A stretch of 64,000 bases of DNA from positions 3,720,001 to 3,784,000 of the forward strand of contig OY783214.1 of assembly GCA_963678705.1 (NCBI GenBank), written 5' to 3'. The translations under genes were made by a program, and so were the position numbers. The DNA comes from Panorpa germanica (lineage: Eukaryota > Arthropoda > Insecta > Mecoptera > Panorpidae). Below the pieces are notes generated by a model, which saw only the letters and a program-made list of their open reading frames with translations, was not told the DNA's origin and searched no databases. The stretch's first letter is position 1, and every line of letters begins with the position of its first letter. Shown here piece by piece: positions 37,441 through 48,332 of this stretch.

Positions 37441-39002
37441 CGACAGTTTGTCACATTTTGGAGGTTATAATATAATACATATTTTTTTAAATGTAGTATT
37501 TTTAATGTAGAAACATTTGACTTTGTAAGGTACAGGGAATGACTACTTCTATATGTTAGACAATTTAAATGAAATACAGAATTAAAAACAAAGTTAAAAC
37601 AGAAACAGGTGAGAGGGAATTATACTATAAACATTTACCTTTGCTTGAATTTAATTTCACCACAGCTCCATTTCTTAAAGCATTTAATAGTCAAAATAAG
37701 AATAAAATACGAATATGAGTTTACCTGTCCCAGAGATACATCTTTATGAATATTCCGCTTTCGTTTATTATGACGAGTAAGATCTTAAGAAAAGAAAGAT
37801 GACAGAGATTTAGATTTAGATATGCATAAACTTGCAAAAGCAAAGATTTACCCAGAGATTCACATGTTAACGTCTGCCATCTGTATTGTGTCAACCTCTA
37901 AGAAAGCATCAACTTATTATTAAAAGAAAAGGATATAAATAAAAATACTTATAAAAAAGGTCAAGAGATTTATAAAGGAAAATACGAGTAAGGGTTCTCT
38001 CACACTGAAATAGGCTAGTTGCGATCTTCACTTAGTACAGTTTATCACAACGAGGGTTTTATAAGAATAGTTATAAATACACTATTGAACCGTAAAAGTA
38101 TGCAGTACAAATATCCGTATTCACTGTTTCACTGTTGTATCTTTTAGACGCCAATCTCTTAGGCTAAGCCTGCACTGCGAAAAACAACAGCGCAGAAATA
38201 AATCCATAATTCTGTAATACATTGAATCATACAAATGTAATTATATGATTAATAATTATTTATATTTTTATTATTATTAATGCCGCGCTATTCTTTTTCG
38301 CAGTGCATCCTTAATTTAAGATAGTTCCGACCAACTCGTTTACAGTGTAGAAATTTCATTTCATGATTTCTTAAATTATAATTTGATTGGCTTCAAGATT
38401 GTCCGATTTTCTCGCTCAAATCTTTCTGCTAACCTTGTCCCTTACTTCTTTTCCCTTTTTCTCATTTTTTATTTCGACCTCCTATGCTTTCTTATCCTTA
38501 CTTGATTTAGCTCTATTCCTTTTTATTATCTGTATTCTGTTCTATATCCATTGCAGCAAACTGTGTCACCGTCTTCATGCTATTCTCCATACAGTAATGA
38601 TGCGAAAAAGTTCCCTTCGCAATCAGTTTATTCCAGTGTGAGAGAAGCCTAAATGTCTCGGCCAATTGAATGCCAGAGATTGTCGTGTCGTCTCGTCTCG
38701 TTCCCATGGTTCTCTGAGCAGATTATTATTGTTATTTACTTGTAACTGAAATATATAAATAAAATCTCTATATAAAGGAGTGGGAGTGGGAGTGGGATGG
38801 AGTATTAGTCAGTGAACGCGATTATAAAAAAGAACAGAAAATAAGACGTTCAAGAGTTTTATATTGTTGAGTGGGCTAGACGAATGGTAAATAAATAAAG
38901 AAATAATCCGACAGAACACGAAATAATTTCAATTATCTATCACCCACAGGGGACGGCGCAAAAATTATTTAGAAAATATATTTTCTGGAAAAATATACCT
39001 AT
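37441..39002. other. Non-coding, with a 147-bp inverted-repeat element at 38166-38312
   Basis: GCCTGCACTGCGAAAAACAA near 38168 and its counterpart GCGCTATTCTTTTTCGCAGT near 38284 form an imperfect inverted repeat of about 28 bp around AT-rich DNA. This is a very small TIR element related in its core (TGCACTGCGA) to M4. No host exon is recognised. GGAGTG tandem repeats occur at 38779-38795. Confidence 0.5.
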
Positions 39003-39383
39003 CCCAGTAAACAATTTGGTGAAGTGTCCTATTTGGTGAAGTTCGAGTCACTCGTACAATTCTATTCTAACGCTTTACAAGTTCTCTACCTGTCACAGAT
39101 TTTGTGTTAGTTTTTCATAATAATATTCTTTCTTTTTCCAACATTCATTTCATTCATTAAGTATTTCTGTTTCTTTCCCACATGGGTATATTTTTATTAT
39201 CCGGTCATAAATCATAAACCTACTCCGCTTTTAATTCAGCAGTGAACCGTCGTTGCAATGTCTGTAGCTCATAAAAAGGACCTTTCCTATGAACGACTGA
39301 ATAGAAAACGAACACGTTTCAGACAAAAAATTCATGATATGTAATAAAAATTAAGTAGAATTTACTCCAAAATGTTTACTGGG
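39003..39383. mobile_element. TIR element M7, copy 2
   Basis: Starts CCCAGTAAACAATTTGGTGA and ends CCAAAATGTTTACTGGG, a better preserved inverted repeat than copy 1 at 35217. It has about 90 extra T-rich bases in the middle (39105-39220) that copy 1 lacks. Confidence 0.75.
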
Positions 39384-39499
39384 ATGTTATATTTGTGAAA
39401 ATATAACTTGTAAATAACACGCAAAACAGAAAACATTGATGTTATAGTCCAAATCCCGATAGTTCGTCGGCGACTTATACTTAAAAGAGGTTATAAGAG

Positions 39500-39656
39500 C
39501 GGTATAAATCTATAATACGATAACTAATTTTATCTTATTCGTTTCTATACACATTATAGAAAAATAAGTGAGTCAGTGCTTTTTAGTTAGTTTATACCCC
39601 ACAACTTGTTTTAAGTATGCGTCGCCGCCGAACTCTTGTAGTTTGAACTATAGCAT
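39500..39656. repeat. Dispersed repeat M8, second copy
   Basis: Matches about 28255-28400 upstream of the CSP gene: TTATTCGTTTCTATACACAT, then GTCGCCGCCGAACTC and GTTTGAACTATAGCA blocks in the same order. The nature of the repeat is unknown. Confidence 0.5.
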
Positions 39657-40080
39657 TTGTATTTATTTATTTAAGGTTTTTTATATTCTTTCCAAATTTA
39701 ATTCTACCAATTACATTGCCTCTATTACTTAATTTTACGTACAAGTAACATAAACTAAATTAAAATTATAAGAAATTTTATTCATCTTCTCGTGTCGCTC
39801 TTCTCCTTGCCAAGTTTGCAACATTTTTAACTCCGTGGTTTTCACTATTTCCCTCTTTCTCTCTCCTTCTCTGTACTTATACCATCCATCTCCTTCCTTC
39901 ATTGTCTGCTCTCAGCAGTATTTTCACTGGCAAACTTAATTCCTTTACTGTTCCCTTCTCTGCTACTCTTCTTTTTCCGTTTGTACTTCCGCAATCCACC
40001 TCTTTCTTTCTCGTTGTCTCCTCATCAGCTCCTCTATCTTACATTCCTCTAGCTTACATTCCAATATTTTACTTAAGAGG
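39657..40080 (-). pseudogene. Decayed non-LTR retrotransposon 3' end (family R), third copy
   Basis: The minus strand ends in TTAAATAAATAAATAC at 39674-39659. Upstream in this orientation it reads ILLRADNEGRRWMV, which lines up with LLKGGSEGKMWMV in the copy at 12.2 kb. Purine richness and several stops match the other relics. The zinc segment is not present, so the assignment is weaker than for the other two. Confidence 0.4.
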
Positions 40081-40437
40081 AACCTTGTAATATTTTATCT
40101 ATAAGCGTTTAACCTTTAAAGGTGTGTGTAATTTTTGAAAAGTGCAAAAGTATGCTAACTAATTATTTTCCTAAAGATATTAAATTTAATTTATTTTTAT
40201 AAATTATTGACTATCGTAGAACAAATTTAAAATGTCTCAGCAAGTTCTTCATTCTTTGCTACTTCACGAAGATCTCCTTAAGATAGTCGTGTGTCCAACG
40301 TACGACCGCCATTAGTATATTAAAACAACAAAGCACCACCGAGCTTTGCATTTCTCTGCATGACTATACCCACTTCCAATTTATAACAAAAGCTCTTTAT
40401 CTGTAAACAACCCAATAAACAAACAATAGTTTTATAT

Positions 40438-41534
40438 AGCTCCCGCTCCCGCTCCAGCTCCAGCTCCAGCTCCAGGTCCAACTCCAGTTCCAGCTCCAGC
40501 TCCAGCTCCAGCTCCAGCTCCCGCTCCAGCTCCAGCTCCAGCTCCAGCTCCAGCTCCAGCTCCAGCTCCAGCTCCAGGTCCAACTCCAGCTCCAGCTCCA
40601 GCTCCAGCTCCAGGTCCAACTCCAGCTCCAGCTCCAGCTCCAGCTCCAGCTCCAGCTCCAACTCCAGCTCCAGCTCCAGGTCCAACTCCAGCTCCAGCTC
40701 CCGCTCCCGCTCCAGCTCCAGCTCCAGGTCCAACTCCAGCTCCAGCTCCAGCTCCCGCTCCAGCTCCAGCTCCAGCTCCAGCTCCAGCTCCCGCTCCAGC
40801 TCCAGCTCCATCTCCAGCTCCAGCTCCAGCTCCAGCTCCAGCTCCAGCTCCAGCTCCAGCTCCAGCTCCAGCTCCAGCTCCAGCTCCAGCTCCAGCTCCA
40901 GCTCCAGCTCCAGCTCCCGCTCCAGCTCCAGGTCCAACTCCAGCTCCAGCTCCCGCTCCCGCTCCCGCTCCCGCTCCAGGTCCAACTCCAACTCCAGCTC
41001 CAGCTCCAGGTCCAACTCCAGCTCCAGCTCCAGCTCCAGGTCCAACTCCAGCTCCAGCTCCAGCTCCAGCTCCAGGTCCAACTCCAGCTCCAGCTCCAGG
41101 TCCAACTCCAGCTCCAGCTCCAGCTCCCGCTCCAGCTCCAACTCCAGCTCCAGCTCCAGCTCCAGCTCCCGCTACAGCTCCAGGTCCAACTCCAGCTCCA
41201 GCTCCAGCTCCCGCTCCAGGTCCAACTCCAGCTCCAGCTCCAGCTCCAGCTCCAGCTCCCGCTCCAGCTCCAGGTCCAACTCCAGCTCCAGCTCCAGCTC
41301 CAGCTCCAGCTCCAGCTCCAGGTCCAACTCCAGCTCCCGCTCCCGCTCCCGTTCCAGGTCCAACTCCAGGTCCAACTCCAGCTCCCGCTCCCGCTCCCGC
41401 TCCAGGTCCAACTCCAGCTCCAGCTCCAGCTCCAGGTCCAGCTCCAGCTCCAGCTCCAGCTCCCGCTCCAGCTCCAGCTCCAGCTCCAGCTCCAGCTCCC
41501 GCTCCAGCTCCAACTCCAGCTCCAGATCCAACTT
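40438..41534. repeat. GGAGCT hexanucleotide array, about 1.1 kb
   Basis: About 183 hexamers, mostly CCAGCT on the plus strand (AGCTGG on the minus), with CCCGCT variants. Roughly 18 times the hexamer pair CAGGTCCAACTC interrupts the run, giving a loose higher-order pattern. Because six is a multiple of three, every frame stays open: Glu-Leu/Asp-Leu on the minus strand (40320-41141 and 41172-41531) and Ala-Pro on the plus strand. The long open frames have no start-site context or family similarity and I do not call genes. Assembly length may be compressed. Confidence 0.95.
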
Positions 41535-42707
41535 GTAGTTAGAATAGAAAAAGGGACGTTGAAGTTTATTTCGACTATCGATAGATTACAAATAAATCCG
41601 CAGTCAAGAAAAAAAGGTTTTGATATTCCCAGAATTCTGTTTGAATCAATTTATTTCAGAGAGTGATATATAAATAATGATGTGTTATGCTTCGTACACA
41701 TTGGTGCGACTTGAACATGCGACATTAATAAAAACTCTACGGATTATTTCTATCATACAGAAATGTTTCCAACCTTTGGCGGTACATCACAAAAAGATTT
41801 ACGATTTTGAATGTGTTCTCTACCTTGCAACGGTATACAGCAAACTAAAACAATTCCGCTAATATTATCCTCAGCTGGTTATTCCGCACTTTACTATCAG
41901 TAAGTGTTCTTAACATCTTATTATGATAACAATCTAAGAAGTTCTGTACTTAATCCCAGTCCCAGATCTAGACCAACACAGCGACCGTGTATAGAGTGTC
42001 TCAACAAGTAAACAAACACGGATGTGGATGTGGAAATGGAAGACAACACATGCTTCCCTCGGAATTAATATCATCTCAGACAACGGAGCATTAAAGACTT
42101 TGCACGACATAACTCTATCATATTATAATTACAACTAATCCCGTAAGAGGCGCTTCTCTACTTGATGGAAGATGGAACTCTAGACTAAATCAAGATAACA
42201 AGTAATAGACTGGAAGGAGATTGAGATTATTTCTATTTATCGCATTCTCTACTTTTTCTTGATATATTTACGTTTGGGAAGTTATTATCTGTCATGGATT
42301 ATAACTACATTATTCTTCAACTTTGGAATAATACATACAATTACATAAACAAATTTTAGTTGTGAAATATTATCCGTAATTAGCAGAAATGGTTCCACAG
42401 ACTGTACACCTTACACATATACCTCTGCGACATAAACAAAGTTGTTTATTTGAGACGTAATAATTTTATTGCGCTGATTTCTTATAGTGAAAATAATTAC
42501 TTCCGCTGAGTAATTAAAAGAACTCAAGTCGCGCGCGTGATATAGCATATATCGAAGGTTCGAAAATCAGTTTCTTTATGTAGCGTAATAAATTGTGTAT
42601 TTAGTCTGAATATGTATATGAGAGTAATTCTCGAAAATAAAATACTATCTTAAATGTAATGTCCGTAACATTTGTGCTGAATATCCAACTGTATTTCTGC
42701 CTGTTGA
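41535..42707. other. Non-coding, no gene seen
   Basis: No exon or mobile element recognised. Confidence 0.4.
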
Positions 42708-43048
42708 CAGAGGCAGCCCTTGGGGGGTTGCAAGCAGGGCAACCGCCCGGGGCCTCGCATTCTCGCGCAACAACCCAAGTAGAAAAATTCATTACTATAT
42801 ATGTATTTGAATATCGCGCCCCACTCTAGAAAACCTACTACAATCGCTGCGTATATCTTTTAAGGCATTCATGTACCTTAGTTTATCATCATTAATATTT
42901 GTTGTCTTTGTGCTTGTTAACTTTTATAACACTTGCAATATAAAATTTGATTTCTCGTCAATTATCATCAAAAATACTTACTTACAGTTTACATAAATTA
43001 TACAAAGAACAAGAGCTTCGCAATGGTTAAGGCCGGCCTTGCCTCTTG
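42708..43048 (-). mobile_element. hAT-like miniature element M3, copy 2
   Basis: Inverted relative to the copy at 33341. Starts CAGAGGCAGCCCTTGG and ends GGCCGGCCTTGCCTCTTG. Shared interior blocks include CAGGGCAACCGCC, CTCGCGCAACAACCCAAGTA and CATGTACCTTAGTTTATCAT. No exact 8-bp duplication is left, although TTGAC occurs at both edges, so it is older or rearranged. Confidence 0.8.
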
Positions 43049-45654
43049 ACTGTCACTAGAACTACCTTAAAAGAAAAACCTAAAACTGAATGATGGAATC
43101 ATATTTTAAGATTAAATAAAGTACATGCGATGTTCTTAAGACCTTCAGCAATCTTTTATTGCATTATTTAAGTCAGGAAGTTTTGATCTAGTTTAAATAC
43201 GAGTACATTAACCTATTTATGTCACAAATGATTTTTCAATCTCCCTCATAAAACAACAAAGAGTTTTGTTCATTCAATAACAAAATAAAAATCCGTTATT
43301 TAATAACTCAGCGCACAGAACGTACAAGTATCTTATTTAAACCGTAGAGGTAGGTATTATGAAACTCCATTTCTCATAATTTCCTGTTACTTATTTTCTT
43401 CATAATTCACTTCTCCAAAAGTTATTTCCCTTCCAGGAACTACAGGAACTCTACAACGTTACACAGACCGACAACCGACAACCGAACACCGAACGACGTC
43501 AACCATAAATTTATAATCTTCATCTGGTTTGTGTAACAGATTTCTTTTCAGTAGATTTTTAGATATTTTTATATAATTCGACTTCTACGAATTTTCCGAA
43601 CTTCTTAAGGATCTTTCACACCGGAACAAACTAATTGCGACGCTGACTTCTTCAGGAGGCATTAGCATTTCTAGGAAATCGTTAATTAAGAATTTTAATT
43701 TCTAAGAAAAATTAGAATCAATTCCTTTATCTTTTATAAAATCGCTTTTAACCTATGAACAACTAGTTTTTTGAAAAAATATTATTATTTAAAATTACTA
43801 TCAGTAAATTAAATATCAAAACAGTGAGAGGGAATGAGGCTTTATGAAGTGAAATTCACACTTCTGAAGAATGCGGTGTCGCTAATAGTTTCTTCTAGCG
43901 TGATAGCAGCCCTATGTTGATTGAGAAATAAGCATAACTCACAATTTAATGTTCAATGCATATTTCTATAAATCAACGACGTCGGCGTCGGCGTTATCTC
44001 TGCAGCAGCGTGACGACAACGACGAAACAAACGTTACGTAACCTTTCTCATGTATATTGAGAACCATATTTCTATTCTCCATCTATTCTCATATTTCCAT
44101 CCTCGTTTTCCGATAATGCGTATAAAACCGTTCCACAATAGTTTCCCCCTAATCCACAATCTGTTCCACTTCCACAATTCCGTCGAGTTTCTTTTTTTTT
44201 CACATGACATTTGATATTTTTTGGTTGTACATCATCGCGCTTATCACCATATTTCAATCTCATCTTCTAGTTATATCTCATACAGCGTGTGTATAGATAT
44301 GTCATCTGATGTCCTCATATGTCACACGAATCAGGACTCATATGCGTGATTCCTGATGCCATTTGACGGCGACGGTGACGGCTAGCAGCAGCGGGTTGGG
44401 AGCGCTGGGGGATGACACACATGCTGTAGATAGTCCTGCAGAATCGCTACATCTCACTAGATTGCTCCTTGATACTCGTATAAGCATGATTGCTTATCCA
44501 GCATCCCTGAACTTATTTTTCTAGCTATTACAATATCATGTCCTCACTCCCCCTTTCCCCTTCCCGCTACTCCTTCATTTGGTAAGGGCCATATAGACGA
44601 CAAACTATTTATATACTTTTTTATAACATATTTTTATATGGGTTCCAAACTAGTTTATTCATCGCAGAAACGGGCAGTTCAACGTGAACAGAAAAGGAGA
44701 AGAGAATATGTCTTTACTTTGAATACATTAAACAGAGACAACAGAGACAATACCAATAATTGCCCCTAAGGTAATCTTGTCACGAGGGTTTATACATGTT
44801 TGTTCCTTTGATTGACACCAGACATAACATACGTATATAGTTCTGGTCCCTTGAAATTTTCTAGTTCTTAATATGATGTAATATTTATTCTTATTTTTTT
44901 AATTATTCAAGTTATATATTTTACAAGTTATTATTATGTTTTATTAAACAAATGTCGCTAGTACACGTCTCGCAATGACACTAAAGCCGATACCAAATGA
45001 TGCGGTGAACGTTTGATTCAAATTGATCTGCCACCAACGTGTGAGTCAAATGTTGCAAGATTAACATGGTAAGGTTCCTGCTACACGGTGAAAAGAATGT
45101 TTGATCCGAATGATTTATTTATTTTATTCATTTAAGACACTGTTTAACAAAAACTTACAAGTAAATAAAGAAACTTACAAATAAAACCTTCCTTTGTTGG
45201 ACGATTCGTGCAACAGTACATGACATGTGGATCAAGTGTGTGGTTTTCGTATTGACTGTCGGACTATACTTCTGTCTCCGATTGTCACGGCAAAACTACC
45301 TTAAGAAGACTAGCTAAGATCTCCTTCGCAATATGAAGACTTAAAGAGCCGATCTGTAATAAAAGAACATCGTCTGTACGACCCTTAATAATTTTATCTG
45401 ACTGACTTACTTCAACGATAAAAAAATGATATATCGTAACAATAGTATGACGGACATTTTTCATCAAAATCTTATAAACGAATTGTTACATCAGCTGCAA
45501 GAAAATGTTTACGTTCGCAGTACAAAACCATCGCAGTTTGAGCAGAGTACAAATAGCCGAGAAGAGTGATTCATAACACCCTCTCTCTCCCCTTTATAGA
45601 TTAAAAGCCCTTTCTCACATTCAATAGTGGTACAGACGTTTTAAAACAAATACG
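43049..45654. other. Non-coding, M6 terminus at 43795-43845, no gene seen
   Basis: ACAGTGAGAGGGAATGAGGC near 43821-43840 is the reverse complement of the M6 start at 10646. A 57-base minus-strand segment at about 45360-45304 has an acceptor-like TTTTATTACAG before it and GTAG after it, but no recognisable protein motif. CGG/GAC-type triplets cluster at 43978-44000 and 44366-44382. Confidence 0.4.
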
Positions 45655-45805
45655 GCACACTGCAAGCGTATTTAACGCCAGACGTATACGCGCTACAACG
45701 CTTTACCTATCCGAACCCTGTAAATGTAATGAACCCTCGCACACTGCAAGTGACGTCCGGTCAAAAATCGCTTAAATACGCTTGCAGTGTGCGACAGGCC
45801 TTATA
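45655..45805. mobile_element. Compact TIR repeat M5
   Basis: Outer CACACTGCAAGCGTATTTAA and inner-right TTAAATACGCTTGCAGTGTG are exact reverse complements. Between them lie GACGTATACGCGC, GTTCATTACATTTACAGGG-type and CACTGCAAGTGACGT blocks shared with 7045-7305. The right end continues CGACAGGCCTTA; the same GGCCTGTCGCACACTGC occurs at 50399-50415. The element is about 150 bp and non-coding. Confidence 0.7.
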
Positions 45806-47989
45806 GACAAGACAATACGTCGAAATATCCAAACGACAAAACAAAACATTTTAAGACAGTCATTTCTCCAGTGTTAGTAATATCTTTCATGGTCAATCTG
45901 AACTCATTTTCTTCCACAATTTCTGCAAATTATTCATAAATAACCTAAAATTCACAACATATATATTTCACAGGTAATAGTTTTCACAGGTGTTCATACA
46001 TTAACACCCAAACACCAATCAAACGCATCAATTAATGGACCTGACACGTACACTCCACTGGAACATTGATTTCGTTGGTAACCCTCCATCTATGCAAACT
46101 CTATACTATGTTCTATTCACAGCGATAGTCAATTTATTGTTTTTTGATCGCGTTTCGGTTTAATTAAAGTTCTCATGCCGTGTGATAAATAACTATATTT
46201 ATTAAATCCAATAACCACGTCGCGCTATAACAATGAGCGCCTGGTGCGACCTCTACACCTTTTACATTGACTCACACTAGCATACGATTATGTCTGCTAT
46301 ATGTATGCTGTATTATATGTGCGAGTATGTGTACTGGCACTTGTATAGTACCTGCAAAGTTTAATGAAGCCTATGTACCTAAACATACAGCAACCAGAAA
46401 CCAGACTTTATATTCATAATCTACAATATAACTTTTGCTGTAATTATGGTAATAAAGTTTATACTTTGTTTTATTATATTGCAGTATAAAACTTGTTTCC
46501 ACATCTAAGACCAAGCAACTTATGAAATCTTTATTTGATATATACATACCAATATATATATATATTATTATAAAAAGATACTAGCAGCTTTCGTTCACCC
46601 GTGCTAGGTCATCTTCAGGTACTGTTATGAAATACAGATTTTTACAGAATGTTAAGGAAGGTTCACAGAACAAAATCACAAAAAAGCTAAAAACTTGCGT
46701 TACGTGTTCTATGGTTTACATAGCTATTCCGGTTTATTATGGGACAGAGAGTGTAACTGTATACTCAACTCAAAATAACTGGACTATAGATATACAAAGT
46801 GTCCCAAAATTCAACGACAAGCGGGCACCAGAGGGTGGACCTGATCATGACTACTCGAGAATAAAAAAAAAATTGTCTCATTTTGTTTTGAAATTAAAAA
46901 AAAAAAAATTAAAATCTTTCGAAAATTGAAACACCTTAACATGTTTTTAACAACCATGACCACAATTATTCAAATATTTCTGATTTTTTCTCATATTCAC
47001 CACAACCATTAAAAATCACAGAATGCCTGTAGTTTTTACACAAAAATCAATCCAAATTATTTTTTTCCTTAATATTTTTAAAAATTTTTACTTTCAGAAC
47101 AGTTTAACTCATCGTAAAAAAAAGTTTGAACACTACCATGGCAAGTTTTTTTTAAAAATTGGAGCAACTATTCAAGATTCCAAATGGTATAATACTCCAA
47201 GAAAACTAGCAATAAAAAATTATTATGCATACTATTTCTAAACAAGAACCAAATTTCATAAATTGTTGTTGTTGATAGTTGTCACTTTTACAATACTCAA
47301 AATAGGTTTTTTATTGTTGAATGAATTAAAACCAATGGTACAAACAATTTTTCATTTATTTTATAAATTTATTACATTATTTATATTACAGTACATGTTC
47401 AAATTGCTATATATTAGCATGAGCACCCGTAAAAAGTATGACAGGAGAGGGCAAATTTCCATATTCAATTCTCCCCAGTGTAAATTTGTCAACGATTGCA
47501 TTCTATCTGTTGTTGCTTATTTCCTTTCACCTGCGGACGACCACGACTATTCCACTAAGTGATTAGTTCGATTTCAGGAAGTTTCGTCCTTGACATTCCG
47601 GCTTGTAGTTGCGGTTAAACACTTTAAGCGGTATTTCATGTTACTCTAATTGCATCGATTTGTTGTGCAGGAGTATCCGAGTGTTGCCCTCCCTGTACCC
47701 TGTGTATTTTAACTACACTATTTTTATTTTTACGTTTTATTTTCGAAACAAACAAACACTAAATGTTGTCGTTAACGCTAATGGGTTGTTCATTTAATAC
47801 GTTATGCTATTTTTAATCCACCTCACTGCAATTACCCCACCACCTACAAAATTACATCACGCTTTTATTTCTCTAATTTCTTGAAAGTTGAATAAAAGTC
47901 AATCTCTTTGAGTAATAATTTCTTGTCTTACTTAGCAGTAACATTTCAAATTTCATTCATGGATAATGGAAAGCTAACGAGCGAACGAG
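45806..47989. other. Non-coding; possible Helitron-like 3' end at 46581
   Basis: ACTAGCAGCTTTCGTTCACC at 46580-46599 reads on the minus strand as a sequence ending GAAAGCTG-CTAG before T, which would suit a Helitron 3' end, but no hairpin or matching 5' end was identified. The A/T-rich stretch 46850-47250 has only chance open frames. Confidence 0.35.
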
Positions 47990-48332
47990 ACGGTGCTATA
48001 CCACGAGAGTGGGAAGAGGGACGCGGCATTGGGTAGCGTGGTTCGAGAAATTTTAGATGGTAACATGTCATATACGAGAGAGCAACGCGCTTCTTGTTTG
48101 GCCACGTTCTTCATCGTCTATTTCGACTTCACTATCGATTGCGGAATATTGATGAGGACCTTATTCCATGCGATTTTTGTATTTTGGGTTGAATAAGTCA
48201 AATGTGTACGATAATGCCCCACAAACTTCAGCAGAGTTGATGACAAACATCGCAGAAAAAGTTGTGTCGATTTCCATGCCTCTTTTTCAGAAAGTTTTTA
48301 GAAACCAACATCCGAAATTCGAGGAATGATTC
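47990..48332 (+). pseudogene. Possible transposase C-terminal relic
   Basis: In two frames separated by a stop the plus strand reads DEDLIPCDFCILG and then SNVYDNAPQTSAELMTNIAEKV followed by QKVFRNQHPKFEE and a stop. The pattern D-x-P-x-DFF-x-WG, then VY...P...T...EL...I, then a basic/aromatic tail recalls the C-terminus of DDE transposases of the Tc1/mariner type. The similarity is short, and the upstream part gives no convincing motif, so the call is tentative. It is broken in any case. Confidence 0.4.

Noticed and set aside
40320..41531. Long Glu-Leu/Asp-Leu open frames on the minus strand
   Set aside because: They are the translation of a hexanucleotide array, open in all frames by arithmetic; no domain, splice or start context.
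45304..45360. Possible 57-base exon with acceptor and donor-like flanks on the minus strand
   Set aside because: No protein motif and no neighbouring exon that joins in frame.
46627..47562. Series of plus-strand frames of 72-100 residues
   Set aside because: Lysine/phenylalanine-rich chance frames in A/T-rich DNA without motifs.
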